A stretch of DNA of 64,000 nt from Zasmidium citrigriseum (lineage: Eukaryota; Ascomycota; Dothideomycetes; Mycosphaerellales; Mycosphaerellaceae), in assembly GCA_002786025.1 (NCBI GenBank), contig NHNW01000050.1:124001-188000 (forward strand). Direction: 5' to 3'. The notes under the pieces are model-generated. The model saw nothing but the letters and a program-made list of their open reading frames with translations, was not told the origin of the DNA and ran no database searches. Positions 1-10,360 of the stretch are shown here, in pieces. Within the stretch, counting starts at the first letter, position 1; each line of letters starts with the position of its first letter. Position numbers and translations under genes: made by a program.

Positions 1-29
1 GGGCCTTAAACGAACATAACTACGTCCTG

Positions 30-500
30 ATGCGCGAGAGCTGCAATCAAAACGACTCTTCAGACGGGCAAGATGCAAGTACGAACATCGGCGCAGGAAC
101 AGTAATCGCTGTCCATATCAAATGTCCAGTGTGCCATGACACATGCGAAGACCAGCATTCATTGTCACTGCACCTTGTTTGCCGACACATGGTCAGACAG
201 TCTGTCGAAGCTCTGACTCTATTCGACACGTACAAGCGTGAAAGGTTCCCCTTCTCAACTCGGCAATCCTACTCGTATGGCAAAGCCTCCACCACGAAAG
301 ATTGGCTTGGTCGAGCTCTTGCAGTGGGCCAAAGATGCACTCCATGCGGAGAAACGTTTTACCATTGCTCCTGCGACGAATCTCCAATCTTACGCCCCGA
401 CGAAGACATTGTACGCGAGTTACAACCGTTCCGTCAAGCCATTCTGCGAATCGTGCCAGTGTTCAAAGAGCTCAAGCCGATCTTTGAAGACCTCATCTAA
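30..500 (+). CDS. C2H2 zinc-finger protein, probably 3' part of a gene cut by the window edge
   Basis: An open frame of 156 codons ends at a clear stop. It holds one good C2H2 finger near residues 32-53 with spacing C-X2-C-X12-H-X4-H, and further on a second Cys/His group (CTPC followed by HCSC) that could bind another metal ion. The frame stays open to the left edge of the window, so the first ATG at 30 may be internal and the true start or an upstream exon may lie outside. I do not recognise a specific family. A single finger suggests nucleic-acid or protein binding, but this is only an inference from the motif. Confidence 0.5.
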   Translation: MRESCNQNDSSDGQDASTNIGAGTVIAVHIKCPVCHDTCEDQHSLSLHLVCRHMVRQSVEALTLFDTYKRERFPFSTRQSYSYGKASTTKDWLGRALAVGQRCTPCGETFYHCSCDESPILRPDEDIVRELQPFRQAILRIVPVFKELKPIFEDLI

Positions 501-1054
501 ACGACTCTCTGAAACGATGACCTTCAACGAATGTCTTACCAGCAAGGTGAATATTCTGAGCTTTCAACCACAGTAACGAAAACTGAAAACTTCGGCGCAT
601 CAAGCACAGCGGGGCTCATCATCTACAAGACAGTTATTACTGAATCGTTGTGTCTGGGGTATGGTGTCTGGCGTGGCATTCAACGATTAACTTGTGACGG
701 CTGAGAATGTGTCCTTGACGGCAGATATTTCACGAGTCTTTGTACCACAGTCGTTGCCGTGGTGTGTGTTGGCGTTCGGGGATAGGGTAGTCATCCAAAG
801 AAATTGTCACTCGCTTGAATTCTCTTTCATCACCTTTCAGCGGCAGACTTTTTGTTGAGAGAGACGCTACCAGTTCAGTGTTTCCGTCGATAGCTCAAAT
901 GAAATAAGTCTTTAGTCGAAGTCGCTCCTTCCTCACTTCACTCACTTTCACACTAGCGGCGGGACCTGCCGCGCATGTGCCTTCCAGAAACAAACGGAAG
1001 CCAAACATCAACTTCATCTTCTCCACCTCACAACAACAACGACCTCAGCCCGAC
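501..1054. other. intergenic region, no gene seen
   Basis: Contains the presumed 3' end of the zinc-finger gene and the promoter and 5' leader of the coiled-coil gene. No convincing coding frame, RNA gene or repeat is visible. Confidence 0.5.
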
Positions 1055-2177
1055 ATGGACAACCAAGCCAGCGCCTGGCTCAGCGGCGCCGATATGTCGT
1101 CCTCACCACACCCAAATTCCACCCCGTCCACCATGGAAGAAGGCTACCGCGCTCGCTTCGGCAACAGCAGCGACAACTTCTCGTCCTCCCCACCACCGAC
1201 CACCAAGAAGACACCCGTCACCACCTACGACCCGACAACCCTCAAGACCATCGGCCAGCAATGCAGCCGTCGCCTCCCACCAGCCAACGCCGTCCAGGCC
1301 ATGTTCCTCTACGAGATGCAGCGGCAAACCGAGTCGGAACAGCTGTTTAACAACCAGATGTTCCGGCTTGCCCGCAACGAGGACGCTTCCACCTTGCAGC
1401 AGCGCAAGATCGAAGAACTTGAAGGTAAGATAAGTGTGCTTGAGAAGGCGGTGCGGACGCGAGACGTGGAGGATCGGCTGGCGACGAGCAAGAGTACGAT
1501 GCATATGTTGGGCGAGAAGCTGGCGGGTGTTTTGAAGAAGGTGGAGGGTATGGAGGCGGGTATCAAGCAGCTCAGTCACAGGATTGAGGAGGTGCAGGTT
1601 GCTGGTGAGAAGGCGGAGGAGCGGCGGGAGTCCGTGATGGCTGCGCCGAAGTCTGAGGAGGGTCTTGTGAAGACCATGAAGGAGGAGATTGATATCCTTT
1701 TCGATGACCGTGATGGTATCCTCAACATGATCAAGGAGCTCCAGGACCGCCTCACCTCTCTCAACAAGGGAGGAGAACAGACCTCGCCCGCCACCATCGT
1801 CTCGCCCATCGAACCAGAGCCCGCCACTGCCCAAACCAACGGCGAGCCCCTCATCGATCTCACCAACGGCACGACCTCGACCGCAGCGCCAGCCTCTCCT
1901 CAGAGCAGTGCCACCCCTCGCGGCCCCCACTCCAAAACCCAGCGCCTCCCCCTCCGTACAACCTCAACCGCACAAGCACCCCTCGACCTCGCAGTGCCCA
2001 AGGGCAAAGCCGCCGTCGGCCTCCGCGGCAGCGCCCACGCGCCACCGCCTGTCCCGGCTCCCTCCAACCTACGCACCTTCAGGTAAGTCAATCCAAACCC
2101 CCTGACCCTCTCCCCCAAAGCAGTTCGCTGACACAGTTTGATTTGGTGACAGCCCAGGTAAGCCGTGGGCATCGTAG
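1055..2177 (+). CDS. coiled-coil hypothetical protein
   Basis: Exons 1055-2082 and 2153-2177 give 350 residues. I start at the ATG beginning MDNQASAW, because the frame upstream has no ATG. The first exon would end in a stop formed by the GTAAGT itself, so splicing is likely; the 70-nt intron has CTGAC before its acceptor, and the second exon adds a short tail ending in KPWAS. The N-terminal 75 residues are Ser/Pro/Thr-rich. The middle (about residues 95-245) is rich in Glu, Lys and Leu with heptad-like stretches predicting coiled coil, including EELEGKISVLEKAV. The C-terminal third is low-complexity Pro/Ala/Thr. I do not recognise the family; a structural or scaffolding role is only a guess. 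Confidence 0.7.
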
Positions 2178-2680
2178 GGAGGTGCATGGCGATTGGTCAG
2201 GGAGAAGAGAACAGCATCGAATACGAGTGGCAGTGCTATGCGTGTATCGAGCAGAGCGTAGCGTAGCGGGATGGATTCTTGGACGTCTTGGAGCGTGTGC
2301 TTCCTCGCCAGATTCATGGATAGCTTGTCTGAGAAGATCCAGGCAAAACGTAAACAGCAGATGAAAGATGTGTGATACCGGCTTGTGCCTGCCTCATTTG
2401 CCGCCTCTTTCAAGTCCGCGTGAGTGTGAAGAAAAGAAAACCCAGAAGGGGATGAAAAGAACAAGTCTCATGTCGCTCGCATATTCTACAATGCGTCTAG
2501 AGAAAGCCACCCGTGCCCATCTCGATCCAAAAGCGCAAACCCCACCCTCTTCATTCCCAGGAAAAGGGGTTGCATGCACGCATCGCAGAGCCCAAGGGGT
2601 ATATACATAAAAAGCCCTTTCATAGTATCGTAATGCCCATCCTTATCCCACCCAAAACGCCATTCCATCATTCATGCATG
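2178..2680. other. convergent intergenic region
   Basis: Lies between the 3' ends of two convergent genes and should hold both 3' untranslated regions. Short overlapping open frames have no coding character that I can see. Confidence 0.5.
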
Positions 2681-5600
2681 CTAGAACTTCACCCCCTTCC
2701 TCTGCAAATAACTCCCCAACAACCCATCCAACTGCCCCATCATATCGCTCACGCCCTTCTTTTGTTCCACGAAGAGGCCCTCCATGAGGGGGTGATCAGG
2801 CCGAGCGGGCGTCACGCCAGATTTGTCGTGGATCATGACGAGCATATCACGGACTTCGCTTGAATCGTCCAGCCAGGCGCGGAGGGACTCGTCGTTCCAG
2901 GCTTGTTGGGAAATGGTAGGTGATGGACGTGGCGAGAGGCGGGACGACGAGTTCGTGCTATCGGTGGAGAGGCCGCGCATCGGTGGCGTGGAGGTCTTCT
3001 GGTGTTGTTGTGGTGGAACAGCAGGTTGTGGGGAGCGAGCGGTAGGAGTTGGGTCGTTGTCAGATGCGAGGGAGGCGTCGTCTTCCGGCGGTTCGGCCGG
3101 ATGTTCGATGATGCTTGGCGAGCTGGTCAGACTACCAGGTTCATCGTCTTCATCGCCAGGCATGGGGATATGGATCGAGTCGGTGCCGTGCATGAAGGCA
3201 TGGTTGGAGATTTCGACCGGACTCTCGGATAATCTCTCGCCGCTCTCTTCGCTGTCGTCCGTCTGATCTTCGAATGGATTTCTCCCTGGTTCGTCTTGCG
3301 GGGAATCGAAGTCGTCAAGCTCGACACGCTTCTTCGATCGCTTGGCTTTCTTGGGCTTCTCGTGGCCATCGCCTGTCTTGAGTATATTCGAGACTGTCGT
3401 GGTGACGGAGCTGATGGGCGAGAGCGGGTTCTTAGACTTCTCCTGCTGCGCAGCCTCCACATCAATCCGACGTTGAAGATCACTCTTGTCTTCAGGGTCC
3501 TCATGACTGGCAGCCATTTCATGTGCCACAGTCGACCCTTCAAGCTCAGCAACAAAGCCATAGCTTGACTCGTTCGATGTCTCCCGCACTTCTTCAACAG
3601 GCGGTGCTTGCTGAACGTTGGCCCTTGCCGCCGGCTGGTAGCCATTGACGGTCTTCTCCACAGGCGAAGTCTTTCCACTGGGCAGCGGACTTGATCTCGC
3701 CGAATCTCGCTGCATTTCTGCCGAGATCTTCTCCGCATCAGCCTCCTCTTCCTTCGCTTTCTTATCCTTCTTCTTGCTCTTGAACAAGCCACTGAGCATA
3801 CCACCCTTCTTCGGCTCTTTCTTCTTTTCCTTCGTCTCCTTCTTGGCGGGTTGCTCTGTAGGCGAGGCGGTCTTCGTAAGACTCTCCATGCTGTTGCTTC
3901 GTGTCGACTCTGCGTTCGCTTTGTTCCCACCTGCAGAGTCTTCTCGGAGTATGCCAGGGGTGAGAGTGATTTTGCGGGTTTCCAGACTGTCGTCTTTGAG
4001 GAAAGAGTCCGTATTCCGCGTCTTTTTCGACTTGAGTGGTGCAGCTTCTGAAGAAACTGTTGGTATGCTGTCATCAATACCAAACCGCTCAAACTCACCT
4101 GTCTTGTCAACGAGTTTCGGTGCGTTCTCATCGTTGCCAATGCCCGCGGCTGCCAGAGCCTGTGCTGCAGTTGCAGCCTGTTCACGGTCGAATGATGCAC
4201 GCTGAGATGAAGTGCTGGAACGTCGTTCGGCTTGTTGGTCGGCTGGATCTGGTTTGGGCTCCTCCAGCTCGATCTCCTGCTCGTCCGTTGAATCACGTCC
4301 TTCAGATTGCAAAGCGGTGCCGTAAGGATCGATCATGTGTTCTTCGTCTTCCGTTGAGTAGTCATAGTCAGAAGCCTCGACGTAGGTAGGAGCGGCAAAT
4401 TGGACAGTCTTTGCTTTCCGTCTTCGCATCGCTTTCTTCATAGGATTTCGAGACTTTTCTGAATTGTCGCTCAACATGGTAGCAGAAAGCTGTCGAACTC
4501 ATTAGAACAAATCATAAAGAAATGTAGGCATTGAACAAACATCTATATTTCGGTGCTTGTTCAGTCGGGCAAGTCGTTCGGTGGGCGTTTCGATGTGCTC
4601 GGCAGGTAGGTAGCCTATAATTGTCAGTGCAAAGTCAAAGCTAAACAAGAAATCATATCCATACCAATACTACTGTCTTTCACTACCCGGACGAGCCACC
4701 AGTAGCTATTGCTGTCATCCAACAACACCATAGTGTCGCCTTTTGTAGCATTGGCCTGACCCTCGACGGTCGCGACGAACGTATGCAGCGCATAGACGAA
4801 CTCAAAGTCGATATCCTCTGTTTCACGTAAGCATTCGCCACCCCAACCGGAGTCAATGAAGCGGTCTTCGAGATCAATGAAATTGTCTTCGGCATCATCA
4901 AAGTTTTGGCAATCCTCGCCGGCTTCCGAGCAGTCCGTGTCCGTTTCAGTCATGCTTTCCCACGAGCCGGTGGATCCATTGGGAGATGGTGGCGTGTCCA
5001 ACAACGGGTCGTCTACGGGCAACAGCAAAGCATCGAGGTCGACGCTGTTGATGCTGGTCAGGCTTGGCGATGGCTCTAAAGATGGTGGGCCAAGGTTGGT
5101 CAAGCTGTTGAAAAAAGAATGGTTGCGGAATGGGCTCTCGATCGGTCTCTGGTAATCTGGTGGTGATGTGAGCGTTTCGTAGTACTGCTGATCCTCCTCG
5201 TCCTCGCTGGCCGGTTCATCTTCCTGGTCTGCATCGCCTCCACGGCTTCCACCGTATTGATCAATGCGCTCCGGATCCAAGGCCAGACTGGGCTGGCTTT
5301 CCTCATACCTACCCATTTGATGATACCTTGACAGAGGGAGTGAAGTAGATCGTGTGGGGGTATCTCGCGGTACCTGGTCGTGTGGAGGATGCGTCGCCTG
5401 CTGAGCAAGCGAATGTGTCTCTCCCGCGCTTCTCGCTCGCAACGGCATGTGCTGAGGCGTGTGCAAGAATGGCGACGACTCGGGCGTTGCGTGTGCGATT
5501 GCGGTCTGGTTGAAAGATCCGCGAGTTGGAGTTGATACACTGCGCACTGGCGACACGCTGGACTGGCGAGCCGGTCCAAAGCGGTGCAGCGAGACGGGGT

Positions 5601-5991
5601 GTACATAGTGCAGAGTGAACCCACCATCGTCAATGCTTGGCGAGCTGGATATGCGGTCCATCATGTCGTCGTCCGTTTCGGCATCGGACTCGGCGCCCTC
5701 TCCTCCCTCCTCGCCGTGCTGCGAAGCACCATTCGTCACGTGGTCGGTGCCATTGTTGTGCTGTGCCTGATCAATGGCACCTGGGTCGTCGGCCAGGCTG
5801 CCAGCAATGTTCCAAGCGTCAGCCAGTGCCTGCTCTTCCGAATGCCGCTCCTCCAGGACGTGATGGACCTGGGCGGCCAAGTGCGGTGCGTTGCCGTTGG
5901 AGGAGGGGTGCTTGGGGTGGTCAGAAGCGGTGGGACTGTCGGGGTCTTGCAGGTCGAGCGTATCTGCCCTGAGAATGTTGGGGCGCGTCAT
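2681..5991 (-). CDS. Bud14/Tea4-type SH3 cell-polarity protein
   Basis: Three exons (5991-4665, 4614-4541, 4489-2681) with introns of 50 and 51 nt give 1069 residues; all phases close. The SH3 domain spans about residues 396-455 (FEFVYALHTF through YWWLVRV) and continues across the first intron into YLPAEHIETPTERLARLNKH, a signature of Bud14/Tea4. Just after it is KTVQF (494-498), an RVxF-type docking motif for protein phosphatase 1. The rest is Ser/Pro/acidic and probably disordered, with a Lys-rich patch (about 690-710) and a conserved-looking C-terminal segment. In yeasts Bud14 and Tea4 bring PP1 to growth sites and control formins and microtubule-linked polarity; the filamentous orthologue is called TeaC. 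The family call is firm, the exact role inferred. Confidence 0.88.
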
Positions 5992-8082
5992 GCTTCTTTA
6001 TGTGCCTTGGGGGTCGACGCCGCGGCGGGGGTGGATCTAGGAGTCGGTGGAGGTGACGGTCGCATGCATGGCAAGGAAAGGGTGTCGGCGGTGTTTCGAC
6101 AGGGAGACGGTGGTGTCAAACCGGGCGGACGAGGGTCGCGTGGTGGTGTTGGGGGTGTCTAAAATGGGTGGCTGAGCGAGCGGTTGGCAACGTCGTCGGC
6201 GTGCTGTGAGGGCGGTGCGCTGGCCGGAGCGGTGGTGGAGTGAACGATGGAGGAGGAGAAGGACAGGAAACGAGGTTGTCAACAATTGACGGGAAATTGG
6301 TGGTGGTAGTGTTCGTGAATGATTGATTGAACAATTGACGGCCTCCAAAAAGACGGCCCAAGTCCCCTGGGGATGGTGAAACGGCCCCATTGCTGCACCA
6401 GCCGAAACCCTGCTGCCGATCGCACTAGCCTCATCGCGTGCCTTGATTTCAACCAAGCTGACCAAGAAACCGTCGTCCTCACCTTTCACCAACTTTTTAT
6501 ATATCTCTTGCTTGCATGCCATTGACAGCGGTGCCAGACTGACACCTGCCAGACCATCAAGATGGCTGTCAATGCTCCGGCCAGGTTCGGATTGATCGAA
6601 ATCCTACCGCGTATGCACCGAGCCAACTTTCTCATCGCGTCCGTCAATGCGGTGTACCAGCCATTGGCATGTGACCGCGACACCGATTCCGAAGAATCTC
6701 GCATGAAGCCCGAGAAAGTACACAATGTCTCGAGATTTTCTGTTGAGGAGAAATGAGGACGAGAAGTGGAATATATTGAATACTGGCACTGGGCTAATTT
6801 TAGTGCTCGAGCGTTGTCTATCTCCTGCGGATAAGAGCCTCATCATCTGCGAGCATGCAGTGGAACCAATGCTCAGATCCGAATTTTCTCTTCGGCTGGC
6901 AACAGTGCGACTCTTCGCCCAACTCCATCCATTGCCTTCATACGGTTCTCACCTATACGTCCTCTGCCTCCGACCACGCCGGGCTGGACTTCCACGATAG
7001 CTTTCTGCGGTAGCTTCATGGCCGGAGTGAGGAAAGCAATGGCCAGATAGGGCCTTTTGACGTCAGCCGGAGTTCATGAGGCGCTATCCTCGACACTCGT
7101 CATTCCATTCCGGCACTGGCAGAGGTCCGGGAACTTTCAAGGATGATATTCTTCAAAAAATATGAATTGCACCAGGCTGGCGACGTCTTTGGCGGTCGAC
7201 ATCTACGTATGAGTAGCGTGCTCACAGCTGGGGTCTTGAGACCCTAGCTGACGCCGTCGTGGCCCCTGCCGTCAGGTAAGATGAGATTGAGTCTCCGAGC
7301 CATTGCTGTCTATGAGCAATGGACATTAGCAACCTAGGAAATTGAGGAAATCGAGCCGGGCTTCCCAATGGCGAGTATTGTAAGCGAAGATATCAATAGC
7401 AGCAAGCCATAGCGACATTGCTGAAGTAGCGCCCTCGCTCTGCTAGTGTCGTCAGTCAAGTTATGCGTTCGAGTGTCGTCCACTGGCTGTTGAGCTTCTC
7501 GAGTTGGGGAGTGGTCGGTTAAGAAGAGAAGAATGCGAGACATGTTGACTCAATGGAACAACGAGTCCAGGTGAGCTACCAAGTCCAGAGGAGAAATGAA
7601 GTCTCCATTGATACTTGTTCAGAAGACATCATACGACATCTTTTGCGTTGTGGTGGAGATGTAGTAGTGCCTGCTATCGATAAGAAAATCGCGAGGACGC
7701 GTGAATCCGCGAGAGTCGCGTTTTGGGCGAAGCTGCCTTGAGGGCGTGTGGCAGCCTAGCAAGTCCGCAGCGGCTCGTACGGAAGTCGCACAAAAGGACA
7801 TTAAATTATTGTTCAGAAAATGGCACGATGTTGTCAGTGCTGAGAAACAGACCACGCAATTGAGAAAATCGAATGGCTGGACGCGATTCACGTATCACGT
7901 GCAACAGCTTGGCAAACAAAAAGTCACGCTAAGGACTCCGGCGCGTCGTCGACTCCCGCGTCACTTAAAGAGCGTCTTTCATCCTCTTCCATTGTCTTCA
8001 CCACCAACTACGCAACCCCCATCCCGCCACTGCTCATATCCTCCACGGCCATCCTCAACCCACTGCACATACATACGCCACA
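5992..8082. other. 2.1-kb divergent intergenic region between the Tea4-like gene and RNR2
   Basis: The left part probably carries the long 5' leader of the polarity gene (pyrimidine-rich on that strand); the right part is the RNR2 promoter. Several open frames of 60-160 codons occur but look non-coding: low-complexity translations, no domain, overlapping frames on both strands. Apart from the MluI box listed separately I see nothing distinctive. Confidence 0.5.
7697..7702. promoter_or_regulatory. MluI cell-cycle box (ACGCGT) upstream of RNR2
   Basis: A palindromic ACGCGT sits about 380 bp upstream of the RNR2 start, inside a stretch rich in CGCG (TCGCG occurs on both sides). In fungi ACGCGT is the binding site of MBF (Mbp1/Swi6-type), which drives DNA-synthesis genes at G1/S and after replication stress. 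The match to motif and gene is suggestive; binding here is not shown. Confidence 0.5.
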
Positions 8083-9449
8083 ATGAGCATAGAAACCACC
8101 CCATCCAAAGCAGTAGGCATCGCCGACGTCATTGCCACGAACCTCGACTGACTGACATTCATAGGCCACCTCTGCCCTTCAAGACTTCAAGATGGAGTCG
8201 CCAGTGAAGAAGCTCGACCTTCAATCGGAAGCCAACAAGGAGAACCTCGACGAGCGATATGCCTCCGACGAAGTCGCCGTCCCCATCAAGGGCATTCCAG
8301 ACCTCCCAGACGTTCCAGAAGAGTCAGCAGAGCCCACAGTTGCGCCTACATTGAGAGCAGAGGAGGCAAAGGAGCCAATTCTTCAAGAGAACCCACAACG
8401 TTTCGTGCTGTTCCCAATCAAGTATCACGAGGTATGAGGACACCACCGACGCGTCGCGTCCAAAACAACGCGCTAATGAGGCTTCATAGATCTGGCAAAT
8501 GTACAAGAAGGCAGAGGCCTCCTTCTGGACTGCCGAGGAGATTGACCTGTCAAAGGACCTTCACGACTGGAACAAGCGTCTCAACGACGACGAGCGTTTC
8601 TTCATCTCCCACGTCCTCGCCTTCTTCGCCGCCTCCGATGGCATTGTCAACGAGAACCTTGTCGAGCGATTCAGCTCTGAGGTGCAAATACCTGAAGCCC
8701 GCTGCTTCTACGGCTTCCAGATCATGATGGAGAACATCCACTCCGAGACTTACTCCCTCCTCATCGACACATACATCAGCGAGCCCAAGCAACGCACATA
8801 CCTCTTCAATGCCATTGACAACATCCCCTGCATCCGCAAGAAGGCTGACTGGGCGCTGCGATGGATTACCGACAAGAACTCAACCTTTGCTTGCCGTTTG
8901 ATTGCTTTCGCCGCTGTCGAGGGTATCTTCTTCTCGGGATCCTTTGCTGCCATCTTCTGGCTGAAGAAGCGTGGTCTCATGGCCGGTCTTACCTTCTCCA
9001 ACGAGCTCATTTCCCGTGATGAGGGCATGCACACCGACTTTGCCTGCTTGCTGTTCTCACACCTCAAGAACAAGCCATCGCCACAGCTCGTCCAGGACAT
9101 CATCACCGAGGCCGTGACCATCGAGCAGGAGTTCCTGACGGACGCCCTGCCTTGCAAGCTCCTTGGAATGAACTCCGACCTCATGTGCCAATACATCGAG
9201 TTTGTTGCCGACCGCCTGCTCCTGGCACTTGGCAACACCAAATACTACAACGCCACCAACCCCTTCGACTTCATGGAGAACATCTCGCTGGGCGGCAAGA
9301 CCAACTTCTTCGAGAAGCGTGTTGGTGACTACCAGAAGGCCGGTGTCATGGAGGGCATGAAGAAGCAGCAAGCCAAGAAGGACGGCGAGAAGTCAACAGA
9401 GAAGGCACCCGTTATGAACGGTGACTTTGCGTTTGACGAGGATTTCTAG
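8083..9449 (+). CDS. RNR2: ribonucleotide reductase small subunit
   Basis: Exons 8083-8112, 8165-8431 and 8490-9449 encode 418 residues, the usual length of class Ia R2 proteins. The short first exon ([10 protein letters not shown]) is joined by a 52-nt intron; the second intron is 58 nt. R2 makes and holds the diferric-tyrosyl radical used by R1 to reduce ribonucleotides to deoxyribonucleotides. Visible hallmarks are the iron-ligand helices ([26 protein letters not shown] with ligand Glu and His and the radical Tyr, [21 protein letters not shown]) and the C-terminal tail ending FAFDEDF, which binds R1. The second intron also contains an ACGCGT hexamer. Identification is secure. Confidence 0.97.
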
Positions 9450-10360
9450 ACGATGTAACAGTGGCATGGCGTTTTGGGTACTGAGTGACTGACTGACATT
9501 ATGAGCATGGGCAACGGCGTTTGATGAAGGATCCATGGCTGGAAGGGATTTTATACTGTGATACCTTTCCTCGCTCCATTCGACAGCTGGGAAATAGTAA
9601 GATGGGAGTGTGCATTGAAAGGATTACACTCTCGCAGCATCAATCAACATATGAGAAGAAAGACAAGAATTTGCATAAAAACGACGAGGTTCATCTCATG
9701 GCAGCCGAATGCTTCCGTTTTCCGCGCGCGATGGTGACCTGGTTTAGGCCGTGCTGGTGTGTGTAATCCCAGTTCGATGCGGTCAATGTGCTGTGAATAC
9801 TAATATCTCACTGACCTGCCTTTCTGCCTGAACAAACACCTTCGCATTCTCTCTTATCATGAACCTCGCATCTTCGTTCTCCCAAGCGAGGCGGAGCTCG
9901 ATGCACACGTACACGCTACTGCATGGCATAGCACGTCGGCGAACATGGGTTCACGCGGATGGCTTCGGTGGAGGAAGAGCAGAGAAATGACGTTGCGCCT
10001 GATCCTGCGCCCACCAGCAAGCGATTCAGAGTGGGAAAGCGAGTCAAGGCAAGGTTCTCCCTGTTTCTTGTATCGTCTTCTTGTCTCAGGATATTTACCC
10101 GTCTTTGATCTTCTTTGTAGATATTTCTGGTGAAGAGTTGTTGGATTTGTTGTTGGTGTTACTTGTTATCGGGGTTGGAAAGTAAAGTCCGCGCGGATCC
10201 GAAGTTGGAGCATCCAGAGCTGCGATCGACAAGAATTCACCCAGCGAACATGGACAACGATACAACACTTGCTTGGATTCGAACGGTCCTCTTAGTCTTG
10301 AGTTTAAGAGAACATGATATCGCGATTATGATGTAAAAGAGGAAACAGGATTTCGAGGAT
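9450..10360. other. intergenic region, no gene seen
   Basis: About 0.9 kb between two same-strand genes. It should hold the RNR2 terminator region and the promoter of the WD40 gene. The few short open frames have no recognisable features. Confidence 0.5.

Noticed and set aside
1103..1930. 275-codon minus-strand frame opposite the coiled-coil gene.
   Set aside because: Antisense shadow of a GC-rich coding exon; Leu/Arg/Gly-rich with no family resemblance.
6037..6522. 161-codon minus-strand frame upstream of the Tea4-like gene.
   Set aside because: Pro/His/Ser-rich low-complexity translation, no domain; better explained as the leader of that gene.
10250..10290. GGATTCGAAC resembling a tRNA T-arm on the minus strand.
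   Set aside because: No A box, acceptor stem or anticodon arm could be placed around it. I found no credible tRNA gene in the window.
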